6,421 nt of DNA from Clostridia bacterium (GTDB taxonomy: Bacteria; Bacillota; Clostridia; Christensenellales; Borkfalkiaceae): contig CAAGAM010000171.1 in assembly GCA_900767815.1 (NCBI GenBank), forward strand, positions 1 through 6,421, in the 5' to 3' direction. Of this stretch, positions 1 through 4,748 are shown in pieces (position 1 is the first letter of the stretch; each line of letters opens with the position of its first letter). The notes under the pieces were generated by a model that was given only the letters and a program-made list of their open reading frames with translations, ran no database searches and was not told the DNA's origin. A program made the translations under genes and the position numbers.

Positions 1-243
1 CGTCGCCTCCACGAGCCTATGGTACACCCTTAGCGTTACGCCGTTTTTGTCCGCGATTCGCGCAAGAATCGCTTGCTGCTCGGTAAGCGGCGGATATTCT
101 CTTACCGCCCACACGCTTCTGTATCCGTCGCCCACGATATAATGATCTACGTTGAATTTGATTATCCCCGGCAGTACGCAATCGAAAAAGTTTTTCGTTT
201 CGAGCCGCGCCGCCTTTTCCTGCGATATTTTTCTTTTTGTCAT
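1..243 (-). CDS. VirB4-like conjugal transfer ATPase, CD1110 type (N-terminal part, cut by window edge)
   Basis: This is the start of a gene that leaves the window on the left; 81 residues are visible. They contain NFFDCVLPGIIKF (18-30), DHYIVGDGYRSVWAVREYP (33-51) and DKNGVTLRVYHRLV (66-79), which I recognise as the opening of VirB4-like ATPases of the CD1110 group found in Clostridia ICEs. Family knowledge: VirB4 is the cytoplasmic AAA+ ATPase that powers assembly of the conjugation channel and pilus. The Walker A and B motifs lie beyond the edge and are not seen. The ATG start is supported by AAAGGAG five bases upstream (plus 249-255). A terminator (279-311) and a second hairpin (255-277) sit between it and the preceding 113-residue gene, so its transcription is unclear. 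The family call is from memory of homologues, not from a search. Confidence 0.82.
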   Translation of the reverse strand, partial: MTKRKISQEKAARLETKNFFDCVLPGIIKFNVDHYIVGDGYRSVWAVREYPPLTEQQAILARIADKNGVTLRVYHRLVEAT

Positions 244-254
244 TTCTTCTCCTT

Positions 255-277
255 TGCCCGTCTCACAGTTTCGGGCA
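255..277 (-). promoter_or_regulatory. Hairpin abutting the virB4-like ribosome binding site
   Basis: On the minus strand TGCCCG pairs with CGGGCA (six perfect base pairs, mostly G-C) around an 11-nt loop (261-271). The hairpin ends flush against the AAGGAG of the virB4-like gene and starts one base after the T-run of the terminator at 279-311. A structure this close could limit ribosome access or be part of an attenuator. No competing antiterminator pairing was found by eye, so the role is inference. Confidence 0.4.
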
Positions 278-278
278 T

Positions 279-311
279 AAAAAATCGGCTGACCTTTATA
301 GCCAACCGATT
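279..311 (-). terminator. Intrinsic terminator after the 113-residue gene
   Basis: Read on the minus strand, AATCGGTTGGC (plus 301-311) pairs over 11 positions with GTCAGCCGATT (plus 283-293), including two G-T wobbles, around a 7-nt loop. The T-run TTTTTT (plus 279-284) includes the last two bases of the stem. It begins 18 nt after the TAA stop of the 113-residue gene and lies before the virB4-like start, so it should end transcripts coming from the promoter at 696-725. Confidence 0.72.
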
Positions 312-329
312 CAAAGTTATATTTTGTTA

Positions 330-671
330 TTAGTCCTGATTAAACAACGGATTTTTCTGCCGCTCTCTTGCGAGAACGTCTATATCTTGAAACGGCAAAT
401 CTTCATCGTCGTCATTATCGTACCATATCCATTTCGTACAATATCTTCCAAACCATTTCTGATGTTTTAGGTGCATTGCCGCAAGCATCATACAAGTGAA
501 ATAATCTTTTTCCGGATTTCCTTTGTATAGCATAGAGCCGTCTTCCTGACGCTCTTTGTTGCATTCGTATTTATCGAACCGAGCGTTCAATACCCGCCAA
601 ACATCCTCCAACTTGTACTTCCGCTCTCGTATTATTCGTTCCTCGTCGATTTGTATAAGCATATTCATCAT
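330..671 (-). CDS. Hypothetical 113-residue protein, single-gene cargo cassette
   Basis: I cannot assign a function. The protein is soluble, with no signal peptide or membrane segment. The N-terminal part looks helical (LIQIDEERIIRERKYKLEDVWRVLNARFDKY, 5-35). It is followed by EKDYFTCMMLAAMH (54-67) and a Trp-rich, acidic section (WFGRYCTKWIWYDNDDDEDLPF, 73-94). It resembles small uncharacterised proteins I associate with Firmicutes mobile elements that start LIQIDEE and carry a W-x-WY-x-D segment. The start ATG at 671 is chosen because GAAGAGG (plus 682-688) lies 10 nt upstream; ATG codons at 668 and 662 are alternatives. It ends with tandem TAA TAA stops. It has its own promoter (696-725) and terminator (279-311) and lies between two VirB4-related genes, so it is probably accessory cargo and not a machine part. 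Confidence 0.72.
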   Translation of the reverse strand: MMNMLIQIDEERIIRERKYKLEDVWRVLNARFDKYECNKERQEDGSMLYKGNPEKDYFTCMMLAAMHLKHQKWFGRYCTKWIWYDNDDDEDLPFQDIDVLARERQKNPLFNQD

Positions 672-683
672 AGTCCGTTTACC

Positions 684-740
684 TCTTCCGACGGTATAAT
701 ACTATTATCTTCCGAATTTAGTCAAGCACAAACGTTCCGA
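684..740 (-). repeat. Three TTCCGA repeats and a -10 palindrome across the promoter of the 113-residue gene
   Basis: On the plus strand TTCCGA occurs at 686-691, 710-715 and 735-740, spaced 24 and 25 bases. The first two extend to TCTTCCGA (684-691, 708-715). Between them lies ATAATACTATTAT (696-708), a 13-bp palindrome around a central base that contains the -10 box. The layout brackets the promoter and could be an operator array. TTCCG words are common in this window, so chance is not excluded. Confidence 0.35.
696..725 (-). promoter_or_regulatory. Sigma70-type promoter for the 113-residue gene
   Basis: The minus strand has TTGACT (plus 720-725), an 18-nt spacer and TATTAT (plus 696-701). 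Seven bases after the -10 box the predicted +1 is G at 689, giving an 18-nt leader that begins GGAAGAGG, so the Shine-Dalgarno sequence is at the very 5' end. The promoter lies in the 84-nt gap after the VirB4-N-like gene, so the 113-residue gene can be expressed independently of the transfer operon. Confidence 0.68.
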
Positions 741-755
741 AATATAAATTATTTT

Positions 756-1343
756 TTATTCCACCTTTTTAAGATCGAAATACTGTTCGCCGTCGAAGTC
801 GGGAATATTCTCGCCCGTAAGCGACGCGTCAAAATACAAGGCTATAAGGCGTTTAATCTCGTCTTTGCCCATTCTATGCACGTCGAACCCTTGCTCGGAT
901 AGCACCTTTCGCACCGTGTTGGCATAGGCGAATACCTGCGGCGGCTTCATATTCCTGCAACGTACCGCAAACAAGAATCTCCGCGCCGTAGTGAGTTCCG
1001 TTTGTATTCCGTCCAAAAACGCCTCGTCTTTTTTCAACAGCCTTTTCACTTTCAGATTGCTTTCGTTTTCCGCGCGCTTTTCAAGATACGTTTTGTTATC
1101 GTCGAATCGCTCTGCCGAATCAATGCACGCTATCTCCACGTCCGGCACGGCGGACAATGCGAGCGTAAGTTTTCGTACTTTGTTTTCTACGCTTTCGTAA
1201 CTCAATACGGATATATTCGTCGGAATAATCGTAAAAAACAGCATTTCGCCGTTCATCGTCAAAAGTCCGTATTCCGTAAAGCCTTTGATCCCTATTAGCG
1301 ACTGCACCGTCGCCCCGTTTTTCTTTTTCTGCTTCGTTTTCAT
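756..1343 (-). CDS. VirB4 N-terminal-domain-like conjugal transfer protein
   Basis: A 195-residue cytoplasmic protein of a type encoded next to CD1110-type VirB4 ATPases in Clostridia ICEs. Recognisable segments are VQSLIGIKGFTEYGLLT (13-29), IIPTNISVLSYESVENKVRKL (39-59), the DSAERFDDNKTYLEKR block (75-90), and a final QGFDVHRMGKDEIKRLIALYF (151-171). The PTNISVLS phrase matches the amino-terminal domain of TraE/TrsE-like VirB4 proteins. No Walker A motif is present, so it is not itself an ATPase; a structural partner of VirB4 is an inference. Start choice: ATG at 1343 has GTGGGG (1351-1356) 7 nt upstream and gives a basic MKTKQKKK start. A TTG at 1376 with AAGG six bases upstream would add 11 residues but lies in the loop of the terminator at 1358-1383. 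The Shine-Dalgarno is weak compared with its neighbours. Confidence 0.75.
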   Translation of the reverse strand: MKTKQKKKNGATVQSLIGIKGFTEYGLLTMNGEMLFFTIIPTNISVLSYESVENKVRKLTLALSAVPDVEIACIDSAERFDDNKTYLEKRAENESNLKVKRLLKKDEAFLDGIQTELTTARRFLFAVRCRNMKPPQVFAYANTVRKVLSEQGFDVHRMGKDEIKRLIALYFDASLTGENIPDFDGEQYFDLKKVE

Positions 1344-1357
1344 ATTTTTACCCCACG

Positions 1358-1383
1358 AAAAAAGCACCGCCGTCAAGCGATGC
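1358..1383 (-). terminator. Intrinsic terminator of the kinase cassette
   Basis: On the minus strand GCATCGC (plus 1377-1383) pairs with GCGGTGC (plus 1364-1370), seven pairs including one wobble, around the loop TTGACG. It is followed directly by TTTTTT (plus 1358-1363). It lies 21 nt past the kinase stop codon and 14 nt before the ATG of the VirB4-N-like gene. It closes the kinase cassette and would also stop any transcript arriving from the upstream transfer operon. Confidence 0.75.
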
Positions 1384-1404
1384 CTTCTATCTTATTTTGC
1401 CTTA

Positions 1405-2313
1405 TTATTTAAGAGTTAAATCGTTTCGTTGTTCCATCACGATATCGTAAGCGGGCGTGAGTATTTTATCGTACCTTGCGCTTATATACCGAGAATAAAA
1501 TTCCTTTTGCAATTCGGTAATGCCTTCCGTTTCGTATATGAAAGCCTTGATTTTTTCTATATCGATCTGCGGATATATTCTCGCAATCGCCGCATTGCAA
1601 TCGGCATTTTTTGCGTCGGTCATAAAATCGTAATAATTGATTTTCTTTTTGTTCTCCTGAATTGCCGACGTCGGAAATCTGAAAATTCGCTTATCTAATT
1701 CTTCTTCACTCGAAAGCACCGCCTTCATCACGTTTTCGTCTGCCTGTGGAAGCAGACAACTTCCGCAATCGTAAATCGGCGCGATTTTCGCTTTGCCGGA
1801 TTCCAAATTTACTATAAAGCCCCAATTTCCGTTATGCCTGTCGAAATTGCCGAGCAACGCGTCCACCACGAAAACGTTCCAGAAATGTTCCGTCAACTCT
1901 ACGGGATCGACAAACTGCTGTTTTTCCATTGTTTCCGTAATATCTTCGAGTTCCGTTCCCGTTCCGCCGTGTCCGGAATCTATCACCGTGTTCTTAATTG
2001 AACAAAAGTCGTACAACCTTATGTTGTCCGCCGTAAAATCTTTGCATGCGCATACGATTTTTTCTTTCCCGCCGATTCTATACGTTCCAAGCAATGTTTT
2101 TTGCGCTTCGATTCCGATAATATTGAAAATTGAACTACCGAGGTATTCGCTGACACAACTGTTCGTATACGAAAGTTCCGTAGGCTTGTCCTGTCCCGAC
2201 GGCGGAAATTTCAACATATAATCTTCGCCGTCATATTTCACCGCGATTTTCTTGCCGTTCGCACCGTTATACGCTCGGCTAAAAATTCGCTTGCAATTCG
2301 TAAAATCTATCAT
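1405..2313 (-). CDS. HipA/CtkA-like Ser/Thr kinase (probable toxin of a two-gene module)
   Basis: A 302-residue kinase of the HipA-like superfamily, close in length to Helicobacter CtkA and lacking the extra N-terminal subdomain of the longer HipA. By alignment from memory to HipA, YNGANGKK (15-22) sits at the glycine-rich loop, K35 in MLKFPP at the ATP-binding lysine, and E56 in SEYLGSSIF at the paired glutamate. D158 in NFDRHNGNWG (156-165) is the catalytic aspartate and D182 in APIYDCGS (178-185) the metal-binding aspartate. All key residues are present, so it should be active. A Gly-rich loop (113-119) may be flexible. Family members phosphorylate protein targets, including aminoacyl-tRNA synthetases for HipA; the target here is unknown. 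The start at 2313 is chosen because it overlaps the 83-residue gene by ATGA and has GGGAG (2320-2324) six bases upstream; an in-frame start at 2421 would overlap that gene heavily. The pair has its own promoter and terminator. Confidence 0.88.
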   Translation of the reverse strand: MIDFTNCKRIFSRAYNGANGKKIAVKYDGEDYMLKFPPSGQDKPTELSYTNSCVSEYLGSSIFNIIGIEAQKTLLGTYRIGGKEKIVCACKDFTADNIRLYDFCSIKNTVIDSGHGGTGTELEDITETMEKQQFVDPVELTEHFWNVFVVDALLGNFDRHNGNWGFIVNLESGKAKIAPIYDCGSCLLPQADENVMKAVLSSEEELDKRIFRFPTSAIQENKKKINYYDFMTDAKNADCNAAIARIYPQIDIEKIKAFIYETEGITELQKEFYSRYISARYDKILTPAYDIVMEQRNDLTLK

Positions 2314-2561
2314 TGTCCGCTCCCGAATAAATATTTCTTTCTTAAATAATCCGCGTGTTCGGGCGTGATTGAACCCTCGTTTATCTCGGCTATATTTATA
2401 CTGCCGTACAATTCGCCCCATAAGCAGTCCATTATCGTAGAGCCGTTTTTCAAGCCGTCTTTGTACGCGTCGAGATCGTTCTGCAAGTATTCGGGCAAGC
2501 CGTATTCGTAACTGCGTTCCCGTTCTTCGTCAAGCTTTTTCTTCTTTTCCGTTCCCGTCAT
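2310..2561 (-). CDS. 83-residue partner of the HipA-like kinase (putative antitoxin)
   Basis: A small protein with a charged N-terminus (EKKKKLDEERERSYEYGLP, 5-23) followed by predicted helices: EYLQNDLDAYKDGLKNG (24-40), STIMDCLWGELYGSINIAEI (41-60) and SITPEHADYLRKKYL (64-78). I see no helix-turn-helix of the HipB/Xre kind and no likeness to HipS or the HipA N-subdomain. Similar small proteins ending in an E-x-A-D-Y-L-R-K-K-Y-like motif precede HipA-like kinases in other Firmicutes, from memory. Promoter-proximal position, tight ATGA coupling to the kinase and small size are what is expected of an antitoxin, but activity is inferred. The start is secure: AAGGAGG (2570-2576) lies 8 nt upstream of the ATG, and the predicted leader is about 17 nt. 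Confidence 0.75.
   Translation of the reverse strand: MTGTEKKKKLDEERERSYEYGLPEYLQNDLDAYKDGLKNGSTIMDCLWGELYGSINIAEINEGSITPEHADYLRKKYLFGSGQ
2320..2324 (-). promoter_or_regulatory. Ribosome binding site deciding the kinase start
   Basis: GGGAG on the minus strand lies six bases before the ATG at 2313, inside the end of the 83-residue gene. With the ATGA overlap it fixes the kinase start at 2313 and argues against the in-frame upstream codon at 2421. Confidence 0.65.
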
Positions 2562-2584
2562 TGCTTTGCCCTCCTTATGCTTGT

Positions 2585-2613
2585 ATTATACCGATTTACT
2601 CGCTTAAAGTCAA
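2585..2613 (-). promoter_or_regulatory. Consensus sigma70-type promoter of the kinase cassette
   Basis: The minus strand has TTGACT (plus 2608-2613), a 17-nt spacer and a perfect TATAAT (plus 2585-2590). Predicted +1 is A at 2578, giving a leader of about 17 nt that opens with ATAAGGAGG. This is the strongest promoter-like sequence in the window and should drive the 83-residue gene and the kinase. Confidence 0.82.
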
Positions 2614-2616
2614 GCG
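2601..2616 (-). repeat. Inverted repeat over the -35 box of the kinase cassette (candidate operator)
   Basis: CGCTT (2601-2605) and AAGCG (2612-2616) form a perfect 5-bp inverted repeat around six bases, covering the -35 hexamer. Toxin-antitoxin promoters are commonly autoregulated through such sites, but the partner protein has no recognisable DNA-binding domain, so the role is speculative. Confidence 0.3.
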
Positions 2617-2655
2617 GTTTCGCCTTTCACGCCCGTTTTATACGCGTTTTTGCCG

Positions 2656-2916
2656 TTATTTCTCCCATTTATACGTCTGCTGTTCGGTTATAAAATACCG
2701 CGCGGCGTAGCGTATATAATACAGCACCGTAGCGTCGTCTTTACGAATCGTTAAAAATCCGTAACAAAGCGTTATCACGGCGGGCAAATAGATTTTCAAG
2801 CCCGCTAAAGCAAGCACAGATACAAGCGCGGCCACGCACAGCACGGCAAAATCTTTCATTCCCCACAGCCACAAATTCGCTTTGGATTTCAAGTTCTTTG
2901 GATATAAATATTTCAT
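2656..2916 (-). CDS. VirB3/PrgI-like inner-membrane T4SS protein
   Basis: An 86-residue protein with two membrane helices (about 21-40 and 43-57). It is framed by an N-terminal YLYPKNLKSKANLWLWGMKD (3-22) and a C-terminal IRYAARYFITEQQTYKWE (68-85). This shape and the YPxNLKxKxxLWLW start match the small VirB3/PrgI-type proteins encoded between the VirB6-like and VirB4-like genes in Clostridia ICEs. Family knowledge: VirB3 proteins sit in the cytoplasmic membrane and contact VirB4. The ATG at 2916 is preferred to a longer reading from 3036 because GGAG (2925-2928) is 8 nt upstream and the longer form would overlap the previous gene. It is the last T4SS gene before the kinase cassette interrupts the order; no terminator follows it. 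Confidence 0.78.
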   Translation of the reverse strand: MKYLYPKNLKSKANLWLWGMKDFAVLCVAALVSVLALAGLKIYLPAVITLCYGFLTIRKDDATVLYYIRYAARYFITEQQTYKWEK

Positions 2917-2963
2917 TTTCTTCTCTCCGTTTATCGTAATAAGCAGGACTATAAGTCGTTTAT

Positions 2964-3428
2964 TTACAGTCCCGCATACCCTATCGCCTTGCTCAAAGCG
3001 TTCACGAGCGGGCGGCTGTCTTTTCCGTAATCCCAATCAAGATTTTCAGATTCTCCCCGCCGTATCCCCGCTTTGTACGCCGCCTTATGCAACGTAAACT
3101 CTCCGAGTAATTCCGTGTTCTTCCGCGCGAAGGTTACGCCGTTTTCCTGCCCGTAACGCCTTACGAAAAGCAGTATTTCCGCCGCGTCGGAATTATCGTA
3201 CAAATAGCAATCGTACACGCAGACGGCGTTCTTGCCGAATCTCATTTCTACCGCCTTTCCGCTCGTTAAGTCAAGCGTTACCTTGCCGTCGGTTTCGGTA
3301 TAACAAAATTCAGCGGAAACGCTATTAATCCGCTCGTTGTTTTTACAAGTCTTTACCATACAAAAAATCGCGGCGAAAAGCAGAAGAAGATTAATCGCCG
3401 CGAAAATAATTAAACTTTTCTTTTTCAT
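2964..3428 (-). CDS. Membrane-anchored hypothetical protein of the transfer operon
   Basis: A 154-residue protein not recognised by family. Residues 5-25 form a single hydrophobic helix after a KKK start, which predicts N-in, C-out anchoring. The extracytoplasmic part of about 125 residues is mixed alpha/beta in appearance. It has Cys42, and Cys70 and Cys74 in a CVYDC motif, which could form a disulfide. The C-terminus contains DWDYGKDSRPLVNALSKAIG (131-150). The start at 3428 overlaps the upstream stop as TAATG. No good Shine-Dalgarno is at normal distance (GGGAG is 14 nt away), so translational coupling is likely. Its position between VirB6-like and VirB3-like genes suggests a transfer-channel accessory role, as an inference. 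Confidence 0.68.
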   Translation of the reverse strand: MKKKSLIIFAAINLLLLFAAIFCMVKTCKNNERINSVSAEFCYTETDGKVTLDLTSGKAVEMRFGKNAVCVYDCYLYDNSDAAEILLFVRRYGQENGVTFARKNTELLGEFTLHKAAYKAGIRRGESENLDWDYGKDSRPLVNALSKAIGYAGL

Positions 3429-3805
3429 TATCCCATTGTCTGCTCCCGTTTCTGAAATTGACCGCAAAATTCCTGCGGCGTTTGACCATATTCTGCCTGG
3501 ATCGTTTCCGCAATCATATCCTTAATCAGTTTTTCTTCCGTTTCCGTCGGCGTATAGTCGAAATACTCGCTGCCTTTCGGCTTATCTATCTCGCATTCGA
3601 TTCTTAAAGTATCGTCAAACGGGTTATACTTCGCATACACATTCAACCACACGTCGTCATCGTCTTTTGTGCTTGTCCCGAACTTTTTGTCTACGTCGAA
3701 CCACGTTTCTATATACGCCGTTATTTCGGTTGCGTCTTCGCCGTCAACGTCCATACCCCGATCAACGGCTATATCTTTTCTTTCAAGTTCGTTATTTTCT
3801 TTCAT
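3428..3805 (-). CDS. Acidic 125-residue hypothetical ICE protein
   Basis: A soluble acidic protein. The core runs from ITAYIETWFDVDKKFGT (28-44) through DDDDVWLNVYAKYNPFDDTLRIECEI (48-73) to YFDYTPTETEEKLIKDMIAE (81-100) and the conserved-looking EYGQTPQEFC (105-114). The alternation suggests a small beta sheet followed by a helix. I recall similar small proteins in Firmicutes conjugative elements, possibly DUF6329, but I am not certain of that label. It starts with ATGA overlapping the VirB6-like stop, with AAGGAG six bases upstream, and ends in TAATG with the next gene. It is therefore tightly built into the transfer operon. Function is unknown. Confidence 0.7.
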   Translation of the reverse strand: MKENNELERKDIAVDRGMDVDGEDATEITAYIETWFDVDKKFGTSTKDDDDVWLNVYAKYNPFDDTLRIECEIDKPKGSEYFDYTPTETEEKLIKDMIAETIQAEYGQTPQEFCGQFQKREQTMG

Positions 3806-4734
3806 CTGCCGCTCCTTGCTATGGCTCGACTTAAATTGATCGCCGTGGTCGTCGCGTGTACCACGTTCATCATATTGAATTTCGCGGAACTGTCAAGCCC
3901 GAACTGTTGCGCGATTCTCGGCACTTCGCTCGCCGCAAGCATTATTCCAAGCCCCAGCAGCATATTCACCGAAAACGTCATCAGCCCTGCAAACAATAAC
4001 GTCGTCTGCATAAACGCCGTCAGACACAGCGCGGCGACTTGTTTCATCCATTGCACAAACCCGTCCGTATACCCTCTCGGCACGGAAAACATATACAGCG
4101 AACCTACCGACATTTGTACAAGCAGGATTCCCCCGCGCTTGATATTCTGAAAAAAAACTTTTATCACGCAATACGCGAACGCAATTAAAAGGCATACGTT
4201 CAAAAGCAGATTGCCCGCGGCTTTCAGCGGCGCGAACGTGTTTCCGAGCACGATCGTCGCCCGCGACGAAAAATCGATTCCGCTTTGCCACGAGAAGATC
4301 CGCGCGAGTTCTCCCGCAAACGTGTTTTGTAGCGATATGCAGAATTTATATAATTCTATCGGCACGAGTCCTATCAACGAACACGCGAAAAAGCCTTTTA
4401 AAATATTGAGCAGCGTATTCTTTATATTCGCTCTTCCGCTTTGGTACTCTACGGCTAAATCGAAAATAGCGACAACTGCCCCCGCCGTGAACAAACCCCA
4501 GCCGAACAGCGTAAACAATTGCACGATTGCCCTTATCCAGGCGAGATCGAATATCTCCGCGCCCATATTCCCCATCATCGTAAAAAAGTCCGCTATAGCA
4601 CTGTAAACGCTGTTATACAGCCACCGCATCATCGCGTTCCAGATAGAATCCGAAATCGCCTTCGCCGCGCTCGCAAAACCGCCCGTGATCGCGTCTACGA
4701 TCGAACGCAGAAGATCTTGCAACCATCCAAACAT
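3802..4734 (-). CDS. TrbL/VirB6-like conjugal transfer membrane protein
   Basis: A 310-residue polytopic membrane protein. Residues 1-60 are amphipathic (FGWLQDLLRSIVDAITGGF). Hydrophobic spans follow at about 67-95, 106-128, 172-194, 201-217 and 232-268. The tail ASEVPRIAQQFGLDSSAKFN (268-287) plus a short cytoplasmic-looking helix is typical of the TrbL-like proteins of Clostridia ICEs. Family knowledge: VirB6/TrbL proteins form the inner-membrane channel that DNA crosses during conjugation. The ATG at 4734 follows a G-rich AAGGGGG about nine bases upstream, 14 nt after the pilin-like gene, and the stop overlaps the next start by ATGA. No truncation is seen. Confidence 0.86.
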   Translation of the reverse strand: MFGWLQDLLRSIVDAITGGFASAAKAISDSIWNAMMRWLYNSVYSAIADFFTMMGNMGAEIFDLAWIRAIVQLFTLFGWGLFTAGAVVAIFDLAVEYQSGRANIKNTLLNILKGFFACSLIGLVPIELYKFCISLQNTFAGELARIFSWQSGIDFSSRATIVLGNTFAPLKAAGNLLLNVCLLIAFAYCVIKVFFQNIKRGGILLVQMSVGSLYMFSVPRGYTDGFVQWMKQVAALCLTAFMQTTLLFAGLMTFSVNMLLGLGIMLAASEVPRIAQQFGLDSSAKFNMMNVVHATTTAINLSRAIARSGR

Positions 4735-4748
4735 TTCGCTTTACCCCC

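Noticed and set aside
137..142. Plus-strand TATAAT (also at 695-700 and 2711-2716) as promoters in the opposite direction
   Set aside because: No TTGACA-like -35 at 16-18 nt upstream of any of these, and no plus-strand gene downstream.
73..333. Plus-strand open frame of 86 codons
   Set aside because: It is antisense to the virB4-like start and the terminator, with no ribosome binding site or recognisable protein; a shadow frame.
1793..2221. Plus-strand open frame of 142 codons antisense to the kinase
   Set aside because: The minus-strand frame has complete kinase motifs and strong start signals; the antisense frame has low-complexity Ser/Pro composition typical of shadows.
1372..2616. GTCAAGCG at 1372-1379 and 2609-2616 as direct repeats flanking the kinase cassette (possible insertion footprint)
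   Set aside because: The same 8-mer also occurs inside a gene at 3270-3277, and both flanking copies are already explained by the terminator hairpin and the -35 region.
2917..2963. Short GACT-TAT-AGTC hairpin between the 154-residue gene and the VirB3-like gene as a terminator
   Set aside because: The stem is only four base pairs and no T-run follows.
3893..4291. Minus-strand 132-codon frame inside the TrbL/VirB6-like gene
   Set aside because: It is fully contained in a well-supported membrane protein gene in another frame, and its Arg/Ala-rich product looks like no family.
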